Origin: Bacteroidota bacterium
Lineage (GTDB): Bacteria > Bacteroidota > Bacteroidia > JAHEXY01
Reading direction: 5' to 3'
NCBI GenBank assembly: GCA_023251875.1
Contig: JAHEXY010000006.1
Span: 124,001-188,000, forward strand
DNA length: 64,000 nt
In this document: positions 43,097-53,444 of the stretch, in pieces
Position numbering within the stretch: the stretch's first letter is position 1
Layout: each line of letters starts with the position of its first letter
The notes under the pieces: generated by a model
What the model was told of the DNA's origin: nothing
The model's input: only the letters and a program-made list of their open reading frames with translations
Databases searched by the model: none
Position numbers and translations under genes: made by a program

Positions 43097-45151
43097 TTAA
43101 CTACGATTCCAAAATCTTAGCAAGAGCACTTCTAAACCTAAAAATAACAAGGCTAAAAAAAGGCATAACTTCCAAAATCGTTTTCCCATGTTAATTTCAG
43201 CAACAGCAGTTTGCACTGAATTTTCATTTGCTTTCATCACCGAAAACTGTTTAATGCCTAGCTTTTCTGCATCTGCCAATAATTCTTCAGGCTTATTGTA
43301 TTTTAATAAAGATTCTTTTCTATTGTAATTAAAAGCTACAGCTGAAATTTTATTTCCGGTTTCAGAAACCAAATCATAATTACCGGCTGTTGTAATTTGA
43401 TCGTTCACCAGTAAATTGGTTTTGCCATTTTCATTTCTGTGTTCCGGAATAATATCAACATTCAATTGAGCATTTTTTAAATGAAAAACGTTTTCGTCAC
43501 CCGTTAAATTACTATTCGCTTCAATGGACTGATTAGTAGCAATAGTTTGATAAATAGCAGCTTGGTTTTGCATACTGTTAAGTGCAATTTTATAGATAAC
43601 CGGAACAAAAATAGCGTGCATGGGAAAATTTGAAAACGATAAATCCAATGGCGTAGCAAAAAGATAAACCATTCCTTTTTCAAAAGAATATTGATTTAGA
43701 AAATCATCTCCATTTTCTAATTTCATTAAATTTTCAGCAGTAGACTTAATGGGCTTGCTAATACTGTAATGGAGAGAAACAGATGGAAGATTTATATTCT
43801 CAGGTTTTTTCTCAAACAAATCACTAAAAATAGAATGTTCCGTATTAATCTTATCTATTTTAGTTTTATTCTTATTTAAAAAGAGATAAGAACTGCCCGT
43901 TATTGCATTTAAAAAAGTAGTGTAAGAAAGCGAATCAATTGCCCCGTGTGGAAATACAGCTACTGTTCCTCCATTTTTAACATAATGATTCAGTTCTTGC
44001 GAAAGACCTGAAGAAATATTTTTCAAACTATTTAATACAATTAAATTATTCTTACTTAATGAAGCATAGTCAATTTGTTTTTCAAAAATAGTAGCGAAAA
44101 TAAAACTTGAATCTCCAATAAAAAAATTATTTAAGTATCGGTTCACGCTATCTCCATTAATGCACAAAACGGATATTTGATTGTTAATTTGATAGGATAA
44201 AAAGAAATTATCATCAAAAGTTACCGGATAATCCGTAATAGAAACCTCTGCCGATTGAATACCCACTTCGGTAGGCGTAAATGAAAGTTTAACATCTGCA
44301 TAGGCATCCGGTTCAACCGTATAACTTGAAAGTGCTTTTTGTTTTCCGTTAATCATTAGTTTAATAGGGTTATTTTCAATTTTTTTACTTGAAACATTTC
44401 TAATGCGCACATTCAATTCATCTACCTTGTTTAATTGCCTAACCGGACTAGAAAACCAACATGAATCGACATAAATATTTTGCACATTTTGTGCACTAAG
44501 CGGAATCAATTGCGTTTCACTTATTGTATCATTGCTAATGTTTTCCCAATCGGCCATACCCAATTGAAAATCAGAAATAATATAACATTGTCCGTTTTTT
44601 ACATTCTGGCTGTTCAATAATTCTTTTTGTCGGGTATTAATTTCACTTAAAGTTCGGGTATTTGAAGAACTAACAATTTCTTCGATAAGATTAAAAGCAT
44701 CTTCTTTACCCACAAAATGCTGGTGGCGTGCTTCAAAATTATTAGTAATAATTTGAAACTGATCAGTAGATGCATATTGCTTTACAATTTCAGTAGCCAT
44801 TTTTTTTGCATTGTTCAGCAAGCTTCCATTGTCATTTACGGCATCCATGCTAAATGAATTATCAACATAAATGCTCACATGCTTATTGCCCGTTTCAACA
44901 GCCTTGTTTTCAACAGGAATATAAGGTTGGGCAAACGCAAGCACAATGCATGAAAGAGCTAAAATTCTACAAGCTAAAACCAACCAATGCTTCAATTTAG
45001 ATTTAGCTTGAGTGCTTTGTTGAATGTCTCTTAAAAAACGAACATTCGTAAAGTAAACCTTTTTATACCGCCTTAAATTGAATAAATGAATAATGATAGG
45101 GATAGCGATTGCTGAGAGCGCAAATAATAGTTCTGGATGGAGAAAATTCAT
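43097..45151 (-). CDS. BatA/VWA-domain membrane protein
   Basis: A 684-residue inner-membrane protein. The BatA N-terminal domain (about 1-80) has two helices: LFALSAIAIPIIIHLFNLRRYKK near 9-31 and a second near 56-76, with NVRFLRDI between. A VWA-like domain follows (about 90-260), keeping the MIDAS pattern DxSxS in VDNSFSMD (about 95). The middle is a long periplasmic region with Ig-like strands and a DUF4159/glutamine-amidotransferase-like section (YLNNFFIGDSS ... GGTVAVFPHGAID). A C-terminal helix (about 660-680, LCLFLALLFLGLEVLLL) closes it. Related proteins are named for aerotolerance in Bacteroides, but here no MoxR or BatB partner is adjacent. The promoter TTTG-N20-TACATTTG on the minus strand (45157-45188) is so close to the ATG that the mRNA may be leaderless. 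Confidence 0.85.
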   Translation of the reverse strand: MNFLHPELLFALSAIAIPIIIHLFNLRRYKKVYFTNVRFLRDIQQSTQAKSKLKHWLVLACRILALSCIVLAFAQPYIPVENKAVETGNKHVSIYVDNSFSMDAVNDNGSLLNNAKKMATEIVKQYASTDQFQIITNNFEARHQHFVGKEDAFNLIEEIVSSSNTRTLSEINTRQKELLNSQNVKNGQCYIISDFQLGMADWENISNDTISETQLIPLSAQNVQNIYVDSCWFSSPVRQLNKVDELNVRIRNVSSKKIENNPIKLMINGKQKALSSYTVEPDAYADVKLSFTPTEVGIQSAEVSITDYPVTFDDNFFLSYQINNQISVLCINGDSVNRYLNNFFIGDSSFIFATIFEKQIDYASLSKNNLIVLNSLKNISSGLSQELNHYVKNGGTVAVFPHGAIDSLSYTTFLNAITGSSYLFLNKNKTKIDKINTEHSIFSDLFEKKPENINLPSVSLHYSISKPIKSTAENLMKLENGDDFLNQYSFEKGMVYLFATPLDLSFSNFPMHAIFVPVIYKIALNSMQNQAAIYQTIATNQSIEANSNLTGDENVFHLKNAQLNVDIIPEHRNENGKTNLLVNDQITTAGNYDLVSETGNKISAVAFNYNRKESLLKYNKPEELLADAEKLGIKQFSVMKANENSVQTAVAEINMGKRFWKLCLFLALLFLGLEVLLLRFWNRS

Positions 45152-45156
45152 AAGAT

Positions 45157-45188
45157 CAAATGTAATTATTCAATATTCAAAACCCAAA
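45157..45188 (-). promoter_or_regulatory. Consensus promoter directly at the start of the BatA/VWA gene
   Basis: On the minus strand TTTG (45185-45188), 20 bp, then TACATTTG (45157-45164) is an almost ideal Bacteroidota promoter. The start codon is at 45149-45151, 5 bp after the -7 box. Confidence 0.5.
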
Positions 45189-45323
45189 GATTTTACTCTT
45201 TTACTCGCTCCTCAATTTAACACTTTAACCGTTTATAATATTACCAAAACCATCCACAAAAAATTGTTCAAAAAACACCTAAAAACTACTTATAAACATA
45301 GGCTTTTATTGCATACTTTTTAG

Positions 45324-45331
45324 TATCTTTG
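45324..45331 (+). promoter_or_regulatory. Putative -7 box of gyrB
   Basis: TATCTTTG matches TAnnTTTG and lies 33 bp before the gyrB start. No TTG at the right spacing upstream. Confidence 0.45.
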
Positions 45332-45334
45332 TAA

Positions 45335-47329
<1,995 letters not shown>

Positions 47330-47428
47330 CTATAATAAGTTATTTAAAAATGATTCTCTATCCTTTTGCCAAAACATGATGCCAGATAAAAAATAATTAC
47401 TAATTTCGCAGTCTCTAAATAAAACGTT

Positions 47429-47503
47429 CGGGGCGTAGCGTAGTCCGGTCATCGCGCCTGGTTTGGGACCAGGAGGTCGCAAGTTCGAATCTTGCCGCCC
47501 CGA
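47429..47503 (+). tRNA. tRNA-Pro (anticodon TGG)
   Basis: Acceptor CGGGGCG pairs with CGCCCCG. The D arm begins GCG and ends CGC, with AGTCCGGTCAT in between. The anticodon stem CCTGG/CCAGG encloses TTTGGGA (anticodon TGG), and T arm GCAAG/CTTGC encloses TTCGAAT. Discriminator A; CCA is not encoded. A terminator follows 4 bp downstream. Confidence 0.96.
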
Positions 47504-47507
47504 CATA

Positions 47508-47536
47508 AAAACCATCTTCTATGAAGGTGGTTTTTT
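47508..47536 (+). terminator. Terminator after tRNA-Pro
   Basis: Arms AAAACCATCTT (47508-47518) and AAGGTGGTTTT (47524-47534) pair over 11 bp with one G-T and are followed by further T residues. Confidence 0.75.
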
Positions 47537-47659
47537 ATTTGTACAAATTTCCAAAAATTTCATACGGAGATTTCTATTCCGGCAATTTTCAGAAAACATT
47601 TTTTATAGAAATTAATTCTTTAATTTTACTTACCCATTAACGGGGATTAAAAATAAAGC

Positions 47660-49327
47660 ATGCATCAAACTTATTTAAAATTCTTCCTCTTAATAAGTAT
47701 CTTAATTACCCATGTAATGGGATATGCTCAAGAAAATAAGTATTGGATCTTTTTTAAAGACAAACCCAATGTAAATTTTGATCCTTACCAATACTTTGAT
47801 GCCAAAGCAATTGAAAGGCGCCTTCAACAAAATATCCCCCTAAGTGATTATTCTGATTGGCCTGTAAGCGAAGCCTATATCGCTCAAATTTCTTGTAATG
47901 CTGATTCCGTTGGAAAAAAAACAAGATGGTTCAATGCACTTATTGCCTATGCAAAGCCAGAGCAAATTGAACAAATAAAAGAACTTTCATTTGTTGATCA
48001 TGTTGAACCTGCTAATAGCTATTCGGCTTTAATTACAGCATATAAAAATGCTACTAAAGATTCTTTTAAACTTGATTTAAACAATGAAGAAAAAGATTTA
48101 CTCAATCGCCAAACTACAAGAATGGGAGCCGTTCATTTTAAAGAAAAAAACATAGATGGAACCGGAATCCGCATTGCCATTTTTGATGTTGGTTTTCCTT
48201 CGGTTGATACACATCCGGCATTTGAGCATTTACGAAAAAATGGAAAAATTATTAAAACGTATGATTTTATAAAAGAAAACGAAAATGTATACCATAGTGC
48301 CTCTCACGGAACAGAAGTATTATCCTGCATTGCAGGAAAAATAGACGATAAAAATATTGGACTTGCAACCGGATCTGAATTTTTATTAGCTAGAACAGAA
48401 AAAATGGCTGTTGAAGTTTTTTCTGAAGAAGAAAATTGGCTTGCTGCTGCTGAATGGTCTGATAAAAACGGAGCAGATATTATTAATAGTTCATTAGGTT
48501 ATACCAACAAGCGCTATTTTACCAATCAAATGAATGGTCATGAAACTTTGGTTACAAGAGCTGCAAATATGGCAGCTTCAAAAGGGATATTGGTTGTGAA
48601 CGCAGCAGGAAATGAAGGTGATTCAAAATGGCATATTATTGCCGCACCGGCCGATGCTGATAGTGTGCTTTCTGTAGGAGGTATTGATCCCTACAATGAT
48701 TATCATGTTTCTTTTAGTTCATTTGGCCCCACAGCAGATAAAAGAATGAAACCAAATGTATGTGCTTTAGGAATTGTTATTGCAGCCAGTCCGAATGGTT
48801 TAACACAAACACAAGGAACTTCTTTTTCAAGTCCGCTTACGGCCGGCTTTGCAGCATGTGCGTGGCAAACCAAACGCAATTTATCCAATATGGAGCTCTT
48901 TAAAGAAATTGAAAAATCATGCAATCTCTATCCTTATTTTGATTATGCTCATGGTTATGGAATTCCTCAAGCTAATTATTTTACCAATACATCTCTACAA
49001 GATCCAGAACCTACATTTAAATTTGAAAAAGATGGTAATATTTTAACCGTAGTATTAACAGATGAAAAAACAAAAGATAATCCTTACCATAGCAATTCCT
49101 ATACCGGACAATATTTTTTTAATGAACAATCGGATTTAGATGTGAAACAATCAGCCGATAGTTACCACATGTATTACCATATTGAAGGTAAGGATGGCAT
49201 TCTGAAATCATACTATATTATAAATGTTGAAAAAAGCGAAGTACTCTCATTTAGTTTAGGCGAATTTGAAAAAGGTGAAAAATTAATGGTGCACTATAAA
49301 AAATATACAGCTACTTATTCATTTTAA
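47660..49327 (+). CDS. Secreted subtilisin-like serine protease (S8), without a T9SS tail
   Basis: A 555-residue exported protease, homologous to the one at 17747-19426. Signal about 1-22 (ends GYAQE). The propeptide resembles that of the homologue (KYWIFFKDKPNVNF, AKAIERRLQQNI). The triad is complete: Asp in IAIFDVGFPS (about 174), His in SASHGTEVLS (about 216), Ser in GTSFSSPLTAGF (about 388); NAAGNEGDS and NSSLGYT are conserved too. Instead of a type A CTD, residues about 445-555 form a different beta-rich domain ending in a Lys/Tyr-rich tail (HYKKYTATYSF) with no YPNP or GxY motifs. It is therefore probably periplasmic or released by another route. Start at ATG 47660 directly before the basic, hydrophobic signal. 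Confidence 0.88.
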   Translation: MHQTYLKFFLLISILITHVMGYAQENKYWIFFKDKPNVNFDPYQYFDAKAIERRLQQNIPLSDYSDWPVSEAYIAQISCNADSVGKKTRWFNALIAYAKPEQIEQIKELSFVDHVEPANSYSALITAYKNATKDSFKLDLNNEEKDLLNRQTTRMGAVHFKEKNIDGTGIRIAIFDVGFPSVDTHPAFEHLRKNGKIIKTYDFIKENENVYHSASHGTEVLSCIAGKIDDKNIGLATGSEFLLARTEKMAVEVFSEEENWLAAAEWSDKNGADIINSSLGYTNKRYFTNQMNGHETLVTRAANMAASKGILVVNAAGNEGDSKWHIIAAPADADSVLSVGGIDPYNDYHVSFSSFGPTADKRMKPNVCALGIVIAASPNGLTQTQGTSFSSPLTAGFAACAWQTKRNLSNMELFKEIEKSCNLYPYFDYAHGYGIPQANYFTNTSLQDPEPTFKFEKDGNILTVVLTDEKTKDNPYHSNSYTGQYFFNEQSDLDVKQSADSYHMYYHIEGKDGILKSYYIINVEKSEVLSFSLGEFEKGEKLMVHYKKYTATYSF

Positions 49328-49354
49328 TTTAATTATATGGCTTTTTTATGACGT

Positions 49355-49376
49355 TTCGACTACGCTCAACGTGACA
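49355..49376. repeat. Dispersed TTCGACTACGCTCAACGTGA element, copy 3
   Basis: Begins TTCGACTACGCTCAACGTG and lies in the 96-bp gap after the subtilase gene. Related to copies at 2420-2434 and 13875-13930. Confidence 0.5.
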
Positions 49377-49423
49377 TTGCCTAAGGATTATACTGAACTA
49401 AATAAAATTAACGAATTAATAAA

Positions 49424-50188
49424 ATGACAAAGAATCTCAAATTTACATCATACTCAATTTTCAATTTTCAATTAACTGCAAAACTATTTGTAATCGCACT
49501 GGTGTTTACAAGTATCTTTGCATGTAAAAATAACGTAGTTGCGCAAGCAGTGGTTTTTGAAGAACAGGTAGATACCACTCCTGATCCTAGTTCTTTTGGG
49601 CCGAACAAAAAAAACTTCATTCACCTTTTTGTTGGTTTTGGTTGTATTGTTGGCCCTGCAGAAAATGCCGGAAGTGCTATTAAATATGGAATATCTTCAG
49701 ATCTTGAAATAGCTTATCGGTATAAAAGAAAAATTTCAAATTTTTATGCTTGGGGAACTGAATTGGGTTATCACGGCAGTAGTTTTATTTTAAAACAAGA
49801 TGCTCAAAAAACATTACCCAATTCAACTATTAATAAAAATGAACTTTTCAAATTTTATAATTTAGCTTTGGGTATTTACAATCGTTTTAATTTTGGCAGA
49901 AGAGGTAATGCTATAGGTAATTACGTGGATATAGGGGGAAATGCAGAATTTCCTTTTTCTATTGTGCACATTGCAACCAATGATGGGGCTAACGGTACGG
50001 TTGTAAAAACGCTTACTTCACATTTAGATTATGTAAACAAGTTGAATTACCATGCTTTTATCCGTTTCGGCTCAAACAGATATGCCCTAAAAGCGGCTTA
50101 TCGTTTTTCTGATCTTTTTAAATCAGGTAATGCTTATGCTGAATTACCGAGATTTGCTGTGACTTTGCAAGTGGGTATACATAAGTAA
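49424..50188 (+). CDS. Probable outer-membrane beta-barrel protein
   Basis: A 254-residue exported protein. The hydrophobic segment (about 20-33, AKLFVIALVFTSIFAC) and the site near VVAQA (about 38-42) form a signal; the preceding 18 residues are encoded partly by the common AT repeat TTTTCAATTTTCAATT and look like a fortuitous N-terminal extension, but no other start codon is in frame. The mature part shows alternating patterns typical of transmembrane strands with aromatic girdles (SSDLEIAYRYKRKISNFYAW, YNLALGIYNRFNF, YVDIGGNAEF, YHAFIRFGSNRYALKAAYRF) and ends in a strand (FAVTLQVGIHK). This suits a small porin-like or OmpW/OmpA-barrel-sized protein. Family not recognised. Its stop is 8 bp from that of the convergent gene. 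Confidence 0.6.
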   Translation: MTKNLKFTSYSIFNFQLTAKLFVIALVFTSIFACKNNVVAQAVVFEEQVDTTPDPSSFGPNKKNFIHLFVGFGCIVGPAENAGSAIKYGISSDLEIAYRYKRKISNFYAWGTELGYHGSSFILKQDAQKTLPNSTINKNELFKFYNLALGIYNRFNFGRRGNAIGNYVDIGGNAEFPFSIVHIATNDGANGTVVKTLTSHLDYVNKLNYHAFIRFGSNRYALKAAYRFSDLFKSGNAYAELPRFAVTLQVGIHK

Positions 50189-50196
50189 AGTATCTT

Positions 50197-53049
50197 CTAC
50201 TTTAGCATACTTACCTTTCCAATATAAGAATGATGCTCTCCAAAAATATCTAGGTTTTTTACTTTCCAGATGTATACATCTTCCGGAACTAAATGAGAAG
50301 CATCTTGTTTTTTTCCATCCCAAGGTTTTGTTACATCCTCAGTTTCATAAATTTGATCTCCCCAACGATCGAAAATATACATGGCAAAATTAGTCTTATC
50401 TATTCCATACATTTTAGGCATGAAAGAATCATTTATTCCATCTCCATTGGGTGTAAATGCAGAGGGCGCATAAAATGCATATTGGCCTTTAATCTCAACA
50501 TATTTATAAGTAGAGTCTACACAACCATCAGTACTCACTACAAATAAACTTACCTTAAAAAATCCGGTATCTTCATATATATGAGATGGATTTTGATTTG
50601 TAGCACTAGTACTATCACCAAAATTCCATTGCCAAATAGAGGCTCCAATTGAAGCATTAATAAAATTAATATTGGGTTCGAATAAAGTGCCCGATTCAGG
50701 ACTAAATGTAAAATCAGCAACAGGATTACTATACACATTTATAATATTGGTAAACGGCATTGAATCTAAACAACCATCGTTGGTTACAATTGTAAGGTCG
50801 ATACTGTATGTTCCGGGATTGGTAAATGTATGGCTTGGATTTTGAATAGAAGAAGTATTATTAGCTCCTGAATTTATATCTCCAAATACCCAACTGTATG
50901 ATAAAGCAGTTGGAGTAGTATTATCGAAAAAATTAACTGTTAAAGGAGCGCAACCATCATTATCAGGATAGAGAACATCAATTAATGGCAAAGGAAAAAT
51001 GCCTACACTAACAGAATCCATAACCGAAGGACTGTTGCAATTATCAGAGGCTTCTACATAAATCATTGTTTGTGTATTGGGTGTTATAGAATAAGTACTA
51101 TCAGGTAAAAAGAATCCTCCGTTATTCCAATTGTAAAAATATGGAGCTACTCCCCCACTTACATTTGCTGTTACCACAATACTTTCACCAGGACAAACTA
51201 TTGCTGCCGGATCAAGACTTAAAGAAATATTTAATGGACTTGCTAAATAAATAGTAACACTTGTATCAGTAGATACACAATTATTAGCATCCGTTACAAA
51301 AACGGTATAAGTTGTATTGCTTACCGGGGAAACAGTATTTGAAGCTGAAGATGCTAAGCCATTATCCCAAGTATAAGTATAGGGTAAGATGCCTCCTGTT
51401 GCAGAAGCAATAATTGTAGCACTTGCGCCTACACAAATAGAATCATTAGGCGAAACAGATATCATTATTGGCTCTGCTTCATTTATTGAAACGGTGGTAT
51501 CATCAGAACATCCTGTTGCATCTGTAACCGTAACTTGATATACTCCTGCAACAAGATTAGTAGCTATTGCTGTTGTTTGTGCATTTGGATCATTCCATAA
51601 ATAAGTAAATGGATTATTGCCTGCTGATGCAGCTACACTTGCTTGCCCATCATTACCTCCATTACAACTTACATCATTATATGTAGTAGTTAAACCTAAA
51701 TTTGCGCCAATAGTTATCGTTACTGAATCTTGTGCAATACATCCATTCGCATCCGTAGCTGTTACATAATAAACGGTAGAAGTATTTACCGTAGCTACAG
51801 GGTTACTAATATTAGCATTACTTAAACCTGCTGTTGGAGTCCATTTGTATTTTATGGCTCCTTGGTAATTAGCAGATAAATTAATTTGACCACCCCCACT
51901 GCATAAACTTGTATCAGTACCGGCAGTCATTGTAAAAGCATCACTAATAGTAAAAGACAACGTATCTGTAAACTGATAGCCACAAACCAAATATTGGCCG
52001 GTAATTAATAAGGTTTCCGTTCCTTCAGTAATACCATCATTTGCCACACTAATTGAAATTAACTTAGTTGTTTCTCCAGGAGAAAAAGTATAAGAAGTAG
52101 GCACTCCGGTATAATCTATTCCATCCGTTGCCGTTCCGGATGTAATTAAATCTACCGTATAAGATGAAGCTAAATCCCCCGTTCTGTGAATTTCAAAAGA
52201 AAGATCTTTACATCCTTCAACACCAACAGAATCAATCATGGTTATATATGCATAATCGCTATCGCAGGTTAAACCTGCTTTATCTAAAAATACACCAGAA
52301 TCATATACGCCATCGCCTCCATCTGCAATAGCAATTTTCATATGATAGGTTTGACAAGATTGTACCGGAGATTTTGCAATCATGGGAATTGTAAATCCAT
52401 CATACTCTATTGTATTCCCATTTTTGTTATCAACAAAATAGGCAGAGTTAGCTAAACTTGTACAATTACTATTATTACCATTAGAGCCAACACTTCCATT
52501 GTTTACTGAATTAATTGCAACAGCAGTAGTGGTATTGGGTACTGTAGCAATATTTTGTGTTCCTGTAATGCCGGGTCCACTAATAAAAAAAGCGAATACA
52601 TCATTTACATTAGCACATACATATTCATTGTATTCTTCAGATGCAAATACATAATTAATTTTTAAAGTATCGCATGAAGGAATAATATCAAATTCTAAAA
52701 TACAAGCATCAAAAGTGTTACCGCCAATTATAGCTTTTAAATCGGCATCTCCGTTTCCATTATTATCTTTTCCGGCTCCCCCACTATTATTAGGCCCTAT
52801 TGCCTTATCGGCATCTCCTGAAGTTAAAAGTATTCCACTGTTTAATCCTAGATTGGTATTGTTGGCAGTAAAAGTTCCACAAGCTCCATTGGGGCAATTT
52901 AGTGTTGCATTAGTAACAACAGCTCCTTTACCAACAATTGCTTTAGCCAATGTTTGAGCCGTTACACTAGAATTTATTGTTAACTGACAATAAGATGTTT
53001 TTGGGACAAATAAGTAGAGTATAGTAAAAATCACGCCATATCGTAACAT
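50197..53049 (-). CDS. 950-residue T9SS type B protein with choice-of-anchor L, Calx-beta and PKD domains
   Basis: A large exported protein. Signal about 1-22. The choice-of-anchor L domain (about 30-262) has NTNLGLNSGILLTSGDA, LEFDIIPSCDTLKINYVFAS, EEYNEYVCANVNDVFAFFIS and MKIAIADGGDGVYDSGVFLD. A Calx-beta-like strand set follows (about 275-370, DLASSYTVDLITSGTATDGID). Several Ig/SprB-like repeats (about 375-690) contain ATDANGCIAQDSVTITI and NDVSCNGGNDGQASV; two PKD domains (about 700-850) contain YSWVFGD and WQWNFGDS. The C-terminus (about 858-950) is the gliding-motility type B sorting domain: APSAFTPNGDGINDSF, FDRWGDQIYET, PWDGK and YIWKVK. SprB-like repeats and type B tails are typical of adhesins; partners are usually PorP/SprF proteins, not present here. 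Confidence 0.9.
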   Translation of the reverse strand: MLRYGVIFTILYLFVPKTSYCQLTINSSVTAQTLAKAIVGKGAVVTNATLNCPNGACGTFTANNTNLGLNSGILLTSGDADKAIGPNNSGGAGKDNNGNGDADLKAIIGGNTFDACILEFDIIPSCDTLKINYVFASEEYNEYVCANVNDVFAFFISGPGITGTQNIATVPNTTTAVAINSVNNGSVGSNGNNSNCTSLANSAYFVDNKNGNTIEYDGFTIPMIAKSPVQSCQTYHMKIAIADGGDGVYDSGVFLDKAGLTCDSDYAYITMIDSVGVEGCKDLSFEIHRTGDLASSYTVDLITSGTATDGIDYTGVPTSYTFSPGETTKLISISVANDGITEGTETLLITGQYLVCGYQFTDTLSFTISDAFTMTAGTDTSLCSGGGQINLSANYQGAIKYKWTPTAGLSNANISNPVATVNTSTVYYVTATDANGCIAQDSVTITIGANLGLTTTYNDVSCNGGNDGQASVAASAGNNPFTYLWNDPNAQTTAIATNLVAGVYQVTVTDATGCSDDTTVSINEAEPIMISVSPNDSICVGASATIIASATGGILPYTYTWDNGLASSASNTVSPVSNTTYTVFVTDANNCVSTDTSVTIYLASPLNISLSLDPAAIVCPGESIVVTANVSGGVAPYFYNWNNGGFFLPDSTYSITPNTQTMIYVEASDNCNSPSVMDSVSVGIFPLPLIDVLYPDNDGCAPLTVNFFDNTTPTALSYSWVFGDINSGANNTSSIQNPSHTFTNPGTYSIDLTIVTNDGCLDSMPFTNIINVYSNPVADFTFSPESGTLFEPNINFINASIGASIWQWNFGDSTSATNQNPSHIYEDTGFFKVSLFVVSTDGCVDSTYKYVEIKGQYAFYAPSAFTPNGDGINDSFMPKMYGIDKTNFAMYIFDRWGDQIYETEDVTKPWDGKKQDASHLVPEDVYIWKVKNLDIFGEHHSYIGKVSMLK

Positions 53050-53444
53050 ATTTTTTAATTTATCAGATTAAGAGAAACGCAAGTTATAAATAATTTTTAT
53101 ACTTATCAATGCTACTAATTATTATTTAAGTAACTGAGATATTATACACTTATCACAAAATCATCACTATTTACTTTAATTGACAATGAGATTAAATAAA
53201 AAGAGAAAGTTTGAAAAATATTTTTCAACATAGAGAGAAAATGGGACAAACAAAAATGAAAATATCTACTTTTGTAAAATATAAATTGAAAGATTAAAAA
53301 TTGGAAGATTGAAAAATTTAAGTTTTTAGGATACAAAAACCTTCTGCTAAATTCTAAAGTCTACTAATATTCCGTTGGATCAGAAGTTTTAAACAACAAC
53401 ATTTAATATTTCAATTTTACAATATTTCAATTTTTAATTACTTC
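53050..53444. other. AT-rich gap before pcrA
   Basis: This 395-bp divergent gap contains a possible -7 box TACTTTTG (53267-53274, plus strand) and AT-rich repeats of the TTTCAATTTT type near 53400-53440. I see no gene or RNA in it. Confidence 0.4.

Noticed and set aside
42990-43130. 26-codon plus-strand frame MKVKPIKLLVLINRTHVHIL overlapping the end of the BatA/VWA gene
   Set aside because: No start signals, no conservation evidence, and it overlaps an established gene antisense.
47330-47515. 61-codon minus-strand frame after gyrB
   Set aside because: It covers tRNA-Pro in antisense; the apparent peptide is tRNA sequence.
53142-53336. 64-codon minus-strand frame before pcrA
   Set aside because: It translates the AT-rich repeat TTTCAATTTT (IFQFLIFQF) and has no protein-like composition beyond that.
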